This document shows, piece by piece, positions 27,063 to 40,266 of a stretch of DNA of 64,000 bases. The position numbers were made by a program, and so were the translations under genes. Every line of letters starts with the position of its first letter. The first letter of the stretch is position 1. Source of the DNA: Weissella koreensis KCTC 3621 (lineage in GTDB: Bacteria; Bacillota; Bacilli; Lactobacillales; Lactobacillaceae); contig NZ_AKGG01000005.1 of the NCBI RefSeq assembly GCF_000277645.1, positions 62,001-126,000 of the forward strand, read 5' to 3'. The notes beneath the pieces are model-generated. The model saw only the letters and a program-made list of their open reading frames with translations. It did no database searches and had not been told where the DNA came from.

Positions 27063-30000
27063 ATGAGTTTATCAGCATCAGAACAATTTCAGGTTTTAGC
27101 GAAACAATTACAATTTGAAAAAATTCCTCAGGGATTTAAAAACGCTGAATTACAGAAATTAACGGTTCATGAAAATTCAAAAGTATGGCAGTTTAAATTG
27201 AATTTGCCAGCATTACCGGCAGTTCAAGAAACGGCTGATTTTGTTCACCGATTAACGATGAGTTTTCAACATTTAGCTGAGCCTGATTTTAAGTTTAATT
27301 TGAGTCAGCAACCAGATGTTGCAACTATTGCACAATATTGGAATTGGGTTATGCAACTACATCAAAATGAGAGTGGAGCCTTTAATCCGGCGTTTAGTCA
27401 CGTTGTACTAGAGGTAACTGAAAATCAGATTAATTTAAAATTCAATTCTAAGGCGTGGCTTCAATATGCAGAAAAAACTGGAATGACAATTGTTTCTGAT
27501 ACTTTTTATAAGTTGGGTCTAGTTGATCCTTTGCCTTTCAAATTACAAGTAGATGATCAATTAGTACAACGTTCATTGAATCAAAACCAACAACATAGAA
27601 TGCAAGAACAAGCTGAGATAGCTAAAAAAACACAAGCCAATTTGGAAGCGCAACATGCAGCAATGCTTCAGCATAAAAAAGAAAGTGAAAAAATTGAAGA
27701 TCAACAGAAGTCACGAGTTCGATCTAAAGTTACAGATCGTTCGATTGGGAAGGGGATTCCTAATGGAGTTATTGTGACTAAAATGACAGATGTTCAAATG
27801 GAAGCTGATTTAGTGACCTTTGAAGGATATGTTTTTGATAGTGAAATTCGAGAATTACGGAATGGACGAAAATTAGCGATCTTGAAAATGTCAGATTACA
27901 CTGATTCATTTATATTGAAGAAGTTTTTGAACCAAGAGGCTGAAGAGCCATGGTTGAAGGATTTGAAAAATGGTGGCTGGTATCGAGTACGTGGAAATAT
28001 TCGTGAAGATTCATTTAGTCATGATTTAACTATGATGTTTCGGGATATTGAAGTAATTCCAGGCAAAAAAGCTCGAAAAGACCCATATCAAGGGGATGAA
28101 AAGCGCGTTGACTTGCAAGTTCATTCGCTTATGTCTACGATGGATGCTACTAATGGAATTGGTGATTATATTAAAACCGCTGCTGATTGGGGCATGAGAT
28201 CCATAGCTGTTACTGATACAGCTGGGGCACAAGCTTTTCCAGAAGCGTCAAATACAGCTAAACAAATCAATAATAAGTTAAATGATAAGGCAACCCAACA
28301 GTTTCTCGTTGAATCTGGAATTGACCCTAATGATCAAGATATAGTTAAAGACTTTTTAAAAACTCATACGAATGAATTATCCGAGTTTATAAAAACCAAG
28401 CAAGCTCATTTTAAAATGATTTATGGGGTTGAAGTTAATTTAGTTGAAGATAGTAGTGCTTTTGCACTAAATGAAGATACAACCAATTTAGATGATGCCA
28501 TTTACGTGTCTTTTGACGTGGAAACGACAGGACTTGCTCCTCGATATGATAAGGTTATTCAATTATCAGCAGTTAAAATGCAAAGGGGAAATGTAATTGC
28601 GGAATTTGATGAATATATTAATCCACATGAACCCTTGAGCCCAATCATTATGGATATTACGCATATTACTGATCAAGATTTGAAAAATGCACGGGAAGAA
28701 AGTGAAGTTTTTGCTGAATTTAAAGCTTTCTGTGCAGATCATATTTTAGTTGGGCATAACGTTATCGATTTTGATGTACCGATGGTTAATACTACCTATG
28801 AACGATTAGGGATGGAGACCATTAGTAATGTAGTAGTTGATACTTTGCCATTAGCACGGTTTGTACATCCTGAAATGCGCCGATTTACACTAAGTACTTT
28901 GGCTAAAAAACTAGGGGTACCATTAGATCACGCCCATAATGCCATTTTTGATGCAACGGCAACTGGACAAGTGGCTCGGAAACTTTTGCAAGACATGGAA
29001 GAGCAATATGGTGTCAAAAATACGAAACAACTAAATGAGTATGCTGGTAAAGCAGCATCTTGGCGTCACGAGCGTTCTAAGCGGGCAACTGTTTTGGTCA
29101 AAAATCAAGCTGGGGTTAAAAATTTATATAAGTTAATTTCAGAGGCCAATGTCAACTATCTCGAACGTGTTCCGCGGACACCGCGATCTATATTAAATAA
29201 GTATCGTGAAGGTCTTTTGATTGGAACGGGGGATGCCAGCGGAGAATTTTTTGAGGCCCTTGAAAGAAAAGGAGTTTTGGCAGCTAAAGAGATCGCTAAA
29301 TATTATGATTATATTGAAATTCAACCTTTAAGTAATTACACCCAAGAATTAGCGCGGGAAATGATTAAAGGAGAAGATCGACTGAAAGAAATTATTAAGG
29401 ATGCTATCGAAATTGGAAAACAATTGGATAAACCAGTTGTAGTTAGTGGAGATGCTCATTATTTGGATCCTGAAGATGCAATTTATCGTAAAATTTTGAT
29501 TAATTCACAAGGTGGAGCGAATCCTTTGAACCGTTACCCTTTGCCCAAGGTGCATTTTAAAACAACCCAAGAACTATTGGATGAGTTTGATTTTTTGGGT
29601 GAGGACTTGGCAAAACAAATAGTTGTGCATAATACTAATATTGTGGCTGATCAGATTGATGATGTAGAAGCCATTAAAACGGGAAATTATCCTCCAAATA
29701 TGCCTAATGCGGAACAAGAAATTAGAGAAAAGACTTATCAGACAGCGTATCGAATGTATGGTAAGCCATTACCATTGCAAATAGAGGCACGAATTGAGCG
29801 AGAATTAGCTTCAATCATTGGAAACGGATTCTCAGTTATTTATTTGGTAGCGCAACGTCTGGTTGCAAAATCTAATAAAGATGGTTATTTAGTTGGTTCA
29901 CGTGGTTCTGTTGGTTCATCATTAGTCGCCTTATTAGTTGGGATTACTGAAGTCAATGCACTAGCACCTCATTATTATAGCCAGAAGGGTGACTATGTTG

Positions 30001-31637
30001 AGTTTGTTGATCCACGTATCTATGGCTCGGGCTATTCAATTCCGATTAAAAGATCACCAATAGATCAAAGCGATTTATTTGGAGATGGGCATAATATCCC
30101 ATTTGAAACTTTCTTAGGGTTTAAGGGGAATAAGGTTCCTGATATTGATTTGAATTTTTCAGGTGATTATCAATCCTTTGCGCATAACTATATGAAATCA
30201 TTGTTTGGGGAAAATAATGTTTTTCGGGCGGGAACTATCGCAACTGTAGCTGATAAGACGGCTTTTGGTTATGTAAAAGCATATGAACGGGATCTAAATG
30301 AAAACGTGCGTAAACAAAAACAAAAGGATTTAGGGATTAGTAATTTAGACGATGTTCATCTTTCGGAAGAAGAGGTAATATCATTTAAAACAGCTGAGAT
30401 TGAAAGGCTGTCTGCTGGTTCAACAGGAGTTAAGCGAACGACTGGTCAGCATCCGGCTGGAATTTTAATCGTTCCTGATGATATGGAAATTTATGATTTT
30501 ACCCCCATACAATTCCCGGCGGATGATATTAAGGCTAAATGGAAGACAACTCATTTTGATTTCCATTCTATTCACGACAATATTTTGAAAATGGATATTT
30601 TGGGACATGATGATCCAACGATGATTCGTGCATTACAAGATATGTCAGGGATTGATCCAACAACTATTCCAATGAATGATGAAGGGGTCATGAGCCTTTT
30701 TCAATCACCAGATGTTTTGGGCGTTAAGGCAGAAAATATTTTCTCAAAAACTGGAACGCTAGGTGTACCAGAATTCGGAACAGCTTTTGTCAGGGGGATG
30801 TTACAAGAAACGAAACCGACCAGTTATGCTGACTTACTCCAAATTTCAGGACTATCTCACGGGACCGATGTATGGCGAGGTAACGCAGATGAATTGATCG
30901 AAAATGGGTTAGCTGATATTTCTACCGTTATTGGAACACGAGACAAAATTATGACGGACTTAATTAATTGGGGGGTTAACCCTGAATCAGCCTTTCAAAT
31001 TATGGAAAAAGTACGTAAGGGAAAAGGCGTTTCTGAAGCCTATCAAGCTGAATTGCGTGATGCAGGAATCCAAGAATGGTATATTGAATCTCTTCAAAAA
31101 ATCCAATATATGTTCCCATTGGCCCACGCTGCTGCCTATGTTTTGATGGCTTTGCGGATTGCCTACTTTAAAGTCTATTTTCCAACTTTGTATTACGCAG
31201 CTTACTTCTCGATTCGAGCTAGTAATTTTGATATTGTTACGATGTCTCGTGGCTCACAAGCACTCAAAGGTCGAATCATAGAGATTAATGGCCAAGGATT
31301 AGATGCATCAGCTAAAGACCGCGATCTTGTGACCGTGTTGGAAGTTGCTAATGAGGCAACTGAGCGTGGAATTGATTTTGGGATGGTAGATCTATATAAA
31401 TCAGATTCGGAACAATGGATTATTGATGGGGACGTTTTGTTAGCACCTTTCAATGCAGTTCCTAGTTTAGGGGATAACGTTGCAAAGAAAATTATTGCAG
31501 CTCGAGCGGAAGGCGAATTCTTATCTAAGGAAGATTTGGCTAAACGTGGAGGTGTTTCTCAAACGTTGATGCAATTTTTCGAAGATAATGGTGTTGTTGA
31601 TGGAATGTCTGAAGAAAATCAGATGGCACTTTTTTAA
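27063..31637 (+). CDS. polC: DNA polymerase III alpha subunit, PolC type
   Basis: Main replicative polymerase with built-in proofreading. 1524 residues, longer than the usual 1440 or so. Order: N-terminal domain (1-230), OB fold (about 235-340), first part of PHP (from 349), DEDDh exonuclease inserted (FDVETTGL at 484; GHNVIDFD), second part of PHP (VVSGDAHYLDPED), polymerase core (GSRGSVGSSLVALL, PDIDLNFSGDY near 1026, TTGQHPAGI), helix-hairpin-helix end. Odd: the PHP metal motif HLHT is QVHS (352-355) and TDHA is TDTA (384-387); an insertion of about 35 residues follows. The four-Cys zinc motif before DGHxIPFETFLG is missing. ATG at 27063 gives the best N-terminus (MSLSASEQFQ). Confidence 0.96.
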   Translation: MSLSASEQFQVLAKQLQFEKIPQGFKNAELQKLTVHENSKVWQFKLNLPALPAVQETADFVHRLTMSFQHLAEPDFKFNLSQQPDVATIAQYWNWVMQLHQNESGAFNPAFSHVVLEVTENQINLKFNSKAWLQYAEKTGMTIVSDTFYKLGLVDPLPFKLQVDDQLVQRSLNQNQQHRMQEQAEIAKKTQANLEAQHAAMLQHKKESEKIEDQQKSRVRSKVTDRSIGKGIPNGVIVTKMTDVQMEADLVTFEGYVFDSEIRELRNGRKLAILKMSDYTDSFILKKFLNQEAEEPWLKDLKNGGWYRVRGNIREDSFSHDLTMMFRDIEVIPGKKARKDPYQGDEKRVDLQVHSLMSTMDATNGIGDYIKTAADWGMRSIAVTDTAGAQAFPEASNTAKQINNKLNDKATQQFLVESGIDPNDQDIVKDFLKTHTNELSEFIKTKQAHFKMIYGVEVNLVEDSSAFALNEDTTNLDDAIYVSFDVETTGLAPRYDKVIQLSAVKMQRGNVIAEFDEYINPHEPLSPIIMDITHITDQDLKNAREESEVFAEFKAFCADHILVGHNVIDFDVPMVNTTYERLGMETISNVVVDTLPLARFVHPEMRRFTLSTLAKKLGVPLDHAHNAIFDATATGQVARKLLQDMEEQYGVKNTKQLNEYAGKAASWRHERSKRATVLVKNQAGVKNLYKLISEANVNYLERVPRTPRSILNKYREGLLIGTGDASGEFFEALERKGVLAAKEIAKYYDYIEIQPLSNYTQELAREMIKGEDRLKEIIKDAIEIGKQLDKPVVVSGDAHYLDPEDAIYRKILINSQGGANPLNRYPLPKVHFKTTQELLDEFDFLGEDLAKQIVVHNTNIVADQIDDVEAIKTGNYPPNMPNAEQEIREKTYQTAYRMYGKPLPLQIEARIERELASIIGNGFSVIYLVAQRLVAKSNKDGYLVGSRGSVGSSLVALLVGITEVNALAPHYYSQKGDYVEFVDPRIYGSGYSIPIKRSPIDQSDLFGDGHNIPFETFLGFKGNKVPDIDLNFSGDYQSFAHNYMKSLFGENNVFRAGTIATVADKTAFGYVKAYERDLNENVRKQKQKDLGISNLDDVHLSEEEVISFKTAEIERLSAGSTGVKRTTGQHPAGILIVPDDMEIYDFTPIQFPADDIKAKWKTTHFDFHSIHDNILKMDILGHDDPTMIRALQDMSGIDPTTIPMNDEGVMSLFQSPDVLGVKAENIFSKTGTLGVPEFGTAFVRGMLQETKPTSYADLLQISGLSHGTDVWRGNADELIENGLADISTVIGTRDKIMTDLINWGVNPESAFQIMEKVRKGKGVSEAYQAELRDAGIQEWYIESLQKIQYMFPLAHAAAYVLMALRIAYFKVYFPTLYYAAYFSIRASNFDIVTMSRGSQALKGRIIEINGQGLDASAKDRDLVTVLEVANEATERGIDFGMVDLYKSDSEQWIIDGDVLLAPFNAVPSLGDNVAKKIIAARAEGEFLSKEDLAKRGGVSQTLMQFFEDNGVVDGMSEENQMALF

Positions 31638-31694
31638 AAATGATGTATAAAAAAAGGTGTAATGATTGGTTTAGTTAAATTTTATACTTATGTG

Positions 31695-31730
31695 AGAGGT
31701 TGGGTGTTTTTATCCTAACCTCTTTTTTTT
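31695..31730 (+). terminator. polC terminator
   Basis: AGAGGTTGGGT pairs with ATCCTAACCTCT (G-T pairs), then eight T. Repeated-family member. Confidence 0.88.
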
Positions 31731-31922
31731 ACGATGAACTTTCATTTTATTGAGATAAATGATTAATTCATAAAGGCTGCTTTAGGCTTAAGATGGTTAT
31801 TCTAAAATAATAAAATTAAAAGTTCTTTTTAAATAAGCTGCTTTTATAAAATTTAAATCTAGTATTATCAAGGGATAGAGATGTCGATAACAACGTTCGT
31901 CAAAAAAATATCAAATCAGTAG

Positions 31923-31951
31923 TTGACGAACAATCGGATCTAAGGTATATT
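31923..31951 (+). promoter_or_regulatory. rRNA operon promoter P1
   Basis: TTGACG (31923-31928), 17-nt spacer, TATATT (31946-31951). Confidence 0.75.
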
Positions 31952-32019
31952 AATTAAGTCAGATACGAACGGCAACTTCGGTTGTTGAAACGAATGACAA
32001 AATTAAATAAAATAAGTTG

Positions 32020-32048
32020 TTGACATTAAATCGGCTACTTGTTATACT
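32020..32048 (+). promoter_or_regulatory. rRNA operon promoter P2
   Basis: TTGACA (32020-32025), 17-nt spacer, TATACT (32043-32048). Near-consensus; RNA would start near 32055, about 195 nt before mature 16S. Between the polC terminator and P1 (31731-31922) nothing else was seen. Confidence 0.88.
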
Positions 32049-32077
32049 AATTAAGTTGTCTCGTGAGAGGCGATGAG

Positions 32078-32105
32078 TAGAACATTGAAAACTAAATAAC
32101 GTTTC
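32078..32105 (+). other. 5' arm of 16S precursor processing stem
   Basis: Pairs at 27 of 28 positions with 33861-33888, looping out the whole 16S gene; the expected RNase III substrate. It includes GAAAACTAAATAACGTTTC. An antitermination boxA-like segment may overlap. Confidence 0.85.
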
Positions 32106-32249
32106 GATGAAACAAATGTGCAGGTGTGTCTCATATTTATAATATGGAAGATACAAACATTTGCGAAGTCAATTTCGCTAGTAAATTCGTTTAACAACTG
32201 TTAAACAACAACAAAAAAAGATTGAGTTATACTCAAGCTTTTCAATTTT

Positions 32250-33836
<1,587 letters not shown>

Positions 33837-33860
33837 AAATCGGAAACCTGCATATTCGTT

Positions 33861-33888
33861 GAAACGTTATTTAGTTTTGAGTGTTCTA
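33861..33888 (+). other. 3' arm of 16S precursor processing stem
   Basis: Complement of 32078-32105 (27 of 28 pairs), between 16S and tRNA-Ala. Confidence 0.85.
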
Positions 33889-33907
33889 CACTCAATTTAA
33901 TTTTATT

Positions 33908-33980
33908 GGGGAATTAGCTCAGCTGGGAGAGCGCCTGCTTTGCAAGCAGGAGGTCAGCGGTTCGATCCCGCTATTCTCCA
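33908..33980 (+). tRNA. tRNA-Ala (anticodon TGC)
   Basis: 73 nt between 16S and 23S. Acceptor GGGGAAT/ATTCTCC, D arm AGCTCAGCTGGGAGAGC, anticodon stem CCTGC/GCAGG with loop TTTGCAA, T loop TTCGATC. CCA not encoded. It is followed by a TTAACAC-TTCG-GTGTTAA tetraloop hairpin at 33981. No tRNA-Ile is present in this spacer. Confidence 0.97.
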
Positions 33981-33999
33981 TTAACACTTCGGTGTTAAA

Positions 34000-34038
34000 T
34001 TAGTTCTTTGAAAACTGAATCATATATATAAATTTTAA
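34000..34038 (+). other. 5' arm of 23S precursor processing stem
   Basis: TTAGTTCTTTGAAAACTGAA followed by TCATATATATAAATTTTAA pairs with 37185-37227, flanking 23S. It also holds the TTCTTTGAAAACT block common in LAB spacers. Confidence 0.8.
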
Positions 34039-34236
34039 AAATTTCAATTTTATTGAATACAATATAAATTGAACCGAGTAAATCAATAGTTGATCATCGC
34101 AATGATGATTGACAGTGAATTACACCGCGTTATTTTTTGAGTTTTTTAATTAGTTCATCACAATATTTATATTGTGGTAATCGCAAGCGACCGTTAGGTC
34201 GCATACTCAAGCTTGAATCATCAACGAAAGTTGATC

Positions 34237-37151
<2,915 letters not shown>

Positions 37152-37184
37152 GTTGAATACGACGTGGTGGTTCAAGGTGTATTG

Positions 37185-37227
37185 TTAAAATTTATAAATA
37201 TATATGATTCAGTTTTGAGGGAACTAA
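37185..37227 (+). other. 3' arm of 23S precursor processing stem
   Basis: TTAAAATTTATAAATATATA then TGATTCAGTTTTGAGGGAAC is complementary to 34000-34038 apart from a 4-nt insertion and a small internal mismatch. Confidence 0.8.
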
Positions 37228-37245
37228 CTCTCAACAATTTAATAC

Positions 37246-37363
37246 GTGTCGTGACGATAGCACTGAGGTCACACCTGTTCCCATCCCGAACACAGAAGTT
37301 AAGCTCAGTCACGCCGAAAGTAGTTGGAGGATCGCCTCCTGCGAGGATAGGAAGTTGCGGTGC
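37246..37363 (+). rRNA. rrf: 5S ribosomal RNA
   Basis: About 118 nt; contains the invariant CCATCCCGAACACAGAAGTT, CGCCGAAAGTAGTTGG and GATCGCCTCCTGCGAGGATA. The terminal helix pairs GTGTCGTGAC with GTTGCGGTGC, using many G-T pairs. No tRNA cluster follows. Confidence 0.94.
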
Positions 37364-37370
37364 ATGTTTG

Positions 37371-37397
37371 AAGCTCATCATTTTGATGGGCTTTTTT
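37371..37397 (+). terminator. rRNA operon terminator
   Basis: AAGCTCATCA / TGATGGGCTT (one G-T), then six T. Ends only 35 nt before comFA. Confidence 0.9.
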
Positions 37398-37431
37398 GTT
37401 ATGTTTTTTGAAAATCAGGTTTCTTTCTAGT

Positions 37432-38757
37432 ATGGAATTTAAACAAATCAATCGATTAGATCAACTATATGGGTGTAAGCTTTTTTTAACGAAGAATGAA
37501 TTACAAGATTTAAAAAAGACTGCTTTTTATCAAAGTCAAAATAGATTTATTGAAATTACAAAACCGATTAAATCAGATATATGTCAACGCTGCTTTAATA
37601 AGATTAAAATTAATTGGAAATACCCTAAAAATGGAATAAAATACTGTTGGTATTGTAAAGATATGGGGACTATCAGAAGTAATGATTATTTAGTGATAAT
37701 AAAAGATCCTAAACAGTATTTAGACAATAGTAAAATAAATTGGAAAGGGCAACTAACATTACAACAACAAAAAATAGCTAATGAGCAATTGATAGCATGG
37801 GAAAGGAAATTAAATCATTTAACATATGCGGTGACTGGATCTGGTAAAACTGAGATATTATATCCACTAATTAATCAAGTATTGTTAGAAAAAGGTCGTA
37901 TTGCTTTAGTAGCACCACGTGTTGATGTAGTAATTGAATTATCTCAGCGTATAAAAAAATATTTTAATGGATCCATGACCGTATTACATGGAGAAGAACA
38001 TGAAATTAAATACACACAATTGTTAATTTGCACCGTTCAACAATTGATGAAATTTCATCAGACTTTTGATTTAATTGTAGTTGATGAAGTAGATGCATTT
38101 CCTTTACGAAATAACAAAGCATTAGAAAAAGTAATTGAGGAAGCAAAACGACCTCAAGGGGTAAAATACTATCTTACTGCAACACCTTCAATTAATTTAT
38201 TACGTAGAGTTAAACATACTAATTGGAAATTGTCATTTTTAGCTAATCGATTTCATGGTTATCCATTACCAATAATACAAATATATATTTCGCCAAAATG
38301 GAGAAAAAAATTACCCATTAAAATAGAAAAACAATTATCGAAATATCAAAAAAATAAACGCTGCTTTTTAATTTTTGTACCGCAAATAGAGGATTTAAAT
38401 TTAGTGAAGGCGATGATGCCTAAATCACTGTCTGTTGCTACCGTATATTCCAAGCACCCAGAAAGATCCAATAATATTAAAAAACTAAGATCACGCGAAA
38501 TTAATGGGTTAATAACTACTACAATCTTAGAACGAGGAGTTACTTTTTCAGCATTAGATGTTTATATTTTGGGTGGTGATGAAGTAGTTTTTACTTATGA
38601 GACTATTTTGCAAATAGCAGGTAGATGCGGGCGAGATGCTGAGTACCCTAATGGAAATGTGTGGATATTTACCGCTGATATTACTTTAAGAATGTTACGA
38701 GCTAAAAAAGAGATTCAGTGGTTAAACAGTTGGAGGGATCATCATAGTGAATTGTGA
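37432..38757 (+). CDS. comFA: Competence DNA-uptake helicase ComFA
   Basis: ATP-driven motor thought to pull single-stranded DNA through ComEC during transformation. 441 residues. N-terminal zinc motif CQRC...CWYC (about residues 58-83), then DEAD/SF2 core: Walker A VTGSGKTE near 136, DEVDAF box, YLTATPS, and C-terminal motifs TTTILERGVTF and QIAGRCGRD. The ATG at 37432 was chosen because the region upstream to 37396 is the rRNA terminator; no good ribosome site is visible (TTTCTTTCTAGT). Overlaps comFC by 11 nt. It is more AT-rich, with more ATA and AGA codons, than most neighbours, as often seen for competence genes. Confidence 0.92.
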   Translation: MEFKQINRLDQLYGCKLFLTKNELQDLKKTAFYQSQNRFIEITKPIKSDICQRCFNKIKINWKYPKNGIKYCWYCKDMGTIRSNDYLVIIKDPKQYLDNSKINWKGQLTLQQQKIANEQLIAWERKLNHLTYAVTGSGKTEILYPLINQVLLEKGRIALVAPRVDVVIELSQRIKKYFNGSMTVLHGEEHEIKYTQLLICTVQQLMKFHQTFDLIVVDEVDAFPLRNNKALEKVIEEAKRPQGVKYYLTATPSINLLRRVKHTNWKLSFLANRFHGYPLPIIQIYISPKWRKKLPIKIEKQLSKYQKNKRCFLIFVPQIEDLNLVKAMMPKSLSVATVYSKHPERSNNIKKLRSREINGLITTTILERGVTFSALDVYILGGDEVVFTYETILQIAGRCGRDAEYPNGNVWIFTADITLRMLRAKKEIQWLNSWRDHHSEL

Positions 38758-39421
38758 AATTTGCAAAAAACAAATTTTACGGACATGGAATGTTAAACAA
38801 TTTATTTTTGGTAAAACAATTGAATTGTATGATATTTGTAATGGATGTCGTAAAGATTTTAATGAAATAGGAGCGATCTTTTGCCCAGGATGTGGTCGAA
38901 AGCAAATGAATTCAAAACTTTGCAGTGATTGTAATCTTTGGAAAATTAAAGGCTATCAAATAATAAATAACCGAGCCATATATTGCTATAATCAAATGAT
39001 GAAGCAGTATTTTAGAGAATATAAATTTAGAGGCGGGTATCATTTGAAGTCTATTTTCATGGGTGAAATAGAGAAGATTACTGATAGTAGACGAACATTA
39101 ATTGTAATTCCAATTGCAAATGATAAATTACAAAAAAGGGGATTTAATCAGAGTAGTGGACTGATAAGCGCGCAAACTAAATGGATTGACGGACTTAAGT
39201 GTCAGAAACATTTTAAAGCTACTCAATCTAAAAAAACGCGATATCAGCGAATTAACACTCAGCAATGGTTTGAACTAAATATTGATCCAAATCAGATTGA
39301 AAATAAAAAAATTACATTAATCGATGATATTTATACAACTGGCAGAACCCTTTATCATGCAGCTGATTGCTTGTATCAGGCTGGTGCCAAAAATGTGAAT
39401 TCGATTACATTAATAAGATAA
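38747..39421 (+). CDS. comFC: ComFC/GntX-type phosphoribosyltransferase-like protein
   Basis: 224 residues. Two CxxC pairs at the N-terminus (CEIC, CNGC) and CPGC...CSDC make a zinc ribbon; the C-terminal PRTase-like domain holds LIDDIYTTGRTL. Needed with ComFA for DNA uptake. Starts inside comFA with GGAGG about 10 nt upstream of the ATG. No terminator before hpf, so some read-through into hpf is possible. Confidence 0.93.
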   Translation: MNCEICKKQILRTWNVKQFIFGKTIELYDICNGCRKDFNEIGAIFCPGCGRKQMNSKLCSDCNLWKIKGYQIINNRAIYCYNQMMKQYFREYKFRGGYHLKSIFMGEIEKITDSRRTLIVIPIANDKLQKRGFNQSSGLISAQTKWIDGLKCQKHFKATQSKKTRYQRINTQQWFELNIDPNQIENKKITLIDDIYTTGRTLYHAADCLYQAGAKNVNSITLIR

Positions 39422-39459
39422 AAAAATGTGAACGTCTTTATTTATAATATAATATATGT

Positions 39460-39545
39460 TACAATGCTATTACAGGAAAGAAAGATAGCGGTTTCATCTA
39501 AGCCTGTGCGGATTTAATTGAAATTGATAAATCCAATTAAAAAGA
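39460..39545 (+). promoter_or_regulatory. Structured hpf leader
   Basis: After an AT-rich promoter zone (TACAAT at 39460-39465), ACAGG (39472-39476) pairs with CCTGT (39503-39507), and GGATTT (39510-39515) with AAATCC (39529-39534). A longer alternative pairs TTTAATTG with CAATTAAA. Possible control element of hpf; function unproven. Confidence 0.4.
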
Positions 39546-39560
39546 ATGGAGATTAACACT

Positions 39561-40124
39561 ATGCTAGAATTTATTGTACGTGGTGAAAATATCGAAGTAA
39601 CAGAGGCAATTAAGGCCTACGTCATTAAGCGTCTAACTCGTTTAGAGCGTTATCTTAATGATGACAATAAGTATGTAGCGCATGTCAATTTGCGCTCATA
39701 CCAAGAACGGACTTTTAAAATTGAAGTAACCATTCAGTTGCCATATCTCCTTCTCCGAGCTGAAGACACCCAAGATGATTTGTATCAATCTATTGATTTT
39801 GTTTCAGATAAATTGGAACGACAAATCCGAAAATATAAGACTAAGGTAAATCGTAAGTCACGTGAAAAGGGTTATAAAGGTATTGATACCTTTATGAATG
39901 AATCATTGGATGAACCTCAATTAGAAGAGGAAGAAGATGCTCAATTTGAAATTGTTCGAACTAAGCATCTTTCATTAAAGCCAATGGATGTAGAAGAAGC
40001 TATTCTTCAAATGGATCTATTGGGTCATAACTTCTTCGTCTTCCAAGATGCAGAAAGTGATTTGCCAGCGGTAGTTTATAAGCGTAAAGATGGTAAGTAT
40101 GCTTTGATTGATACCGATTTATAA
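39561..40124 (+). CDS. hpf: Long-form ribosome hibernation promoting factor
   Basis: 187 residues. N-terminal HPF/YfiA domain (1-100: MLEFIVRGENIEVTEAIKAY) that sits in the 30S decoding site, acidic linker (about 115-130), and C-terminal dimerisation domain (LSLKPMDVEEAILQMDLLGHNFFVF). Drives 100S ribosome dimers in stationary phase. The ATG at 39561 (GGAG 8-9 nt before) is preferred over ATG at 39546, which overlaps the ribosome site. It follows comFA-comFC as in Bacillus and Lactococcus. Confidence 0.95.
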   Translation: MLEFIVRGENIEVTEAIKAYVIKRLTRLERYLNDDNKYVAHVNLRSYQERTFKIEVTIQLPYLLLRAEDTQDDLYQSIDFVSDKLERQIRKYKTKVNRKSREKGYKGIDTFMNESLDEPQLEEEEDAQFEIVRTKHLSLKPMDVEEAILQMDLLGHNFFVFQDAESDLPAVVYKRKDGKYALIDTDL

Positions 40125-40144
40125 CATTAAATAATTGATTAATC

Positions 40145-40179
40145 AAAAAGATCAACTACGATGATAGTTGATCTTTTTT
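40145..40179 (+). terminator. hpf terminator
   Basis: AAAAAGATCAACTA / TAGTTGATCTTTTT, loop CGATGA, T-run after. Strong. Confidence 0.92.
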
Positions 40180-40230
40180 AGTATAATAATAATAAATTTA
40201 AGACTTTCAAAAGCTTTGTGAACAGGGGAC

Positions 40231-40239
40231 TGTTATAAT
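40231..40239 (+). promoter_or_regulatory. Extended -10 promoter of the peptidase gene
   Basis: TGTTATAAT, consensus -10 with TGn extension, 28 nt before the start. Confidence 0.55.
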
Positions 40240-40266
40240 AAATAGTAAGAAAATGAGGTGAATCAG

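Noticed and set aside
37396..37431. Longer comFA start
   Set aside because: The extension would be encoded by the rRNA terminator tail; hydrophobic nonsense residues unlike ComFA.
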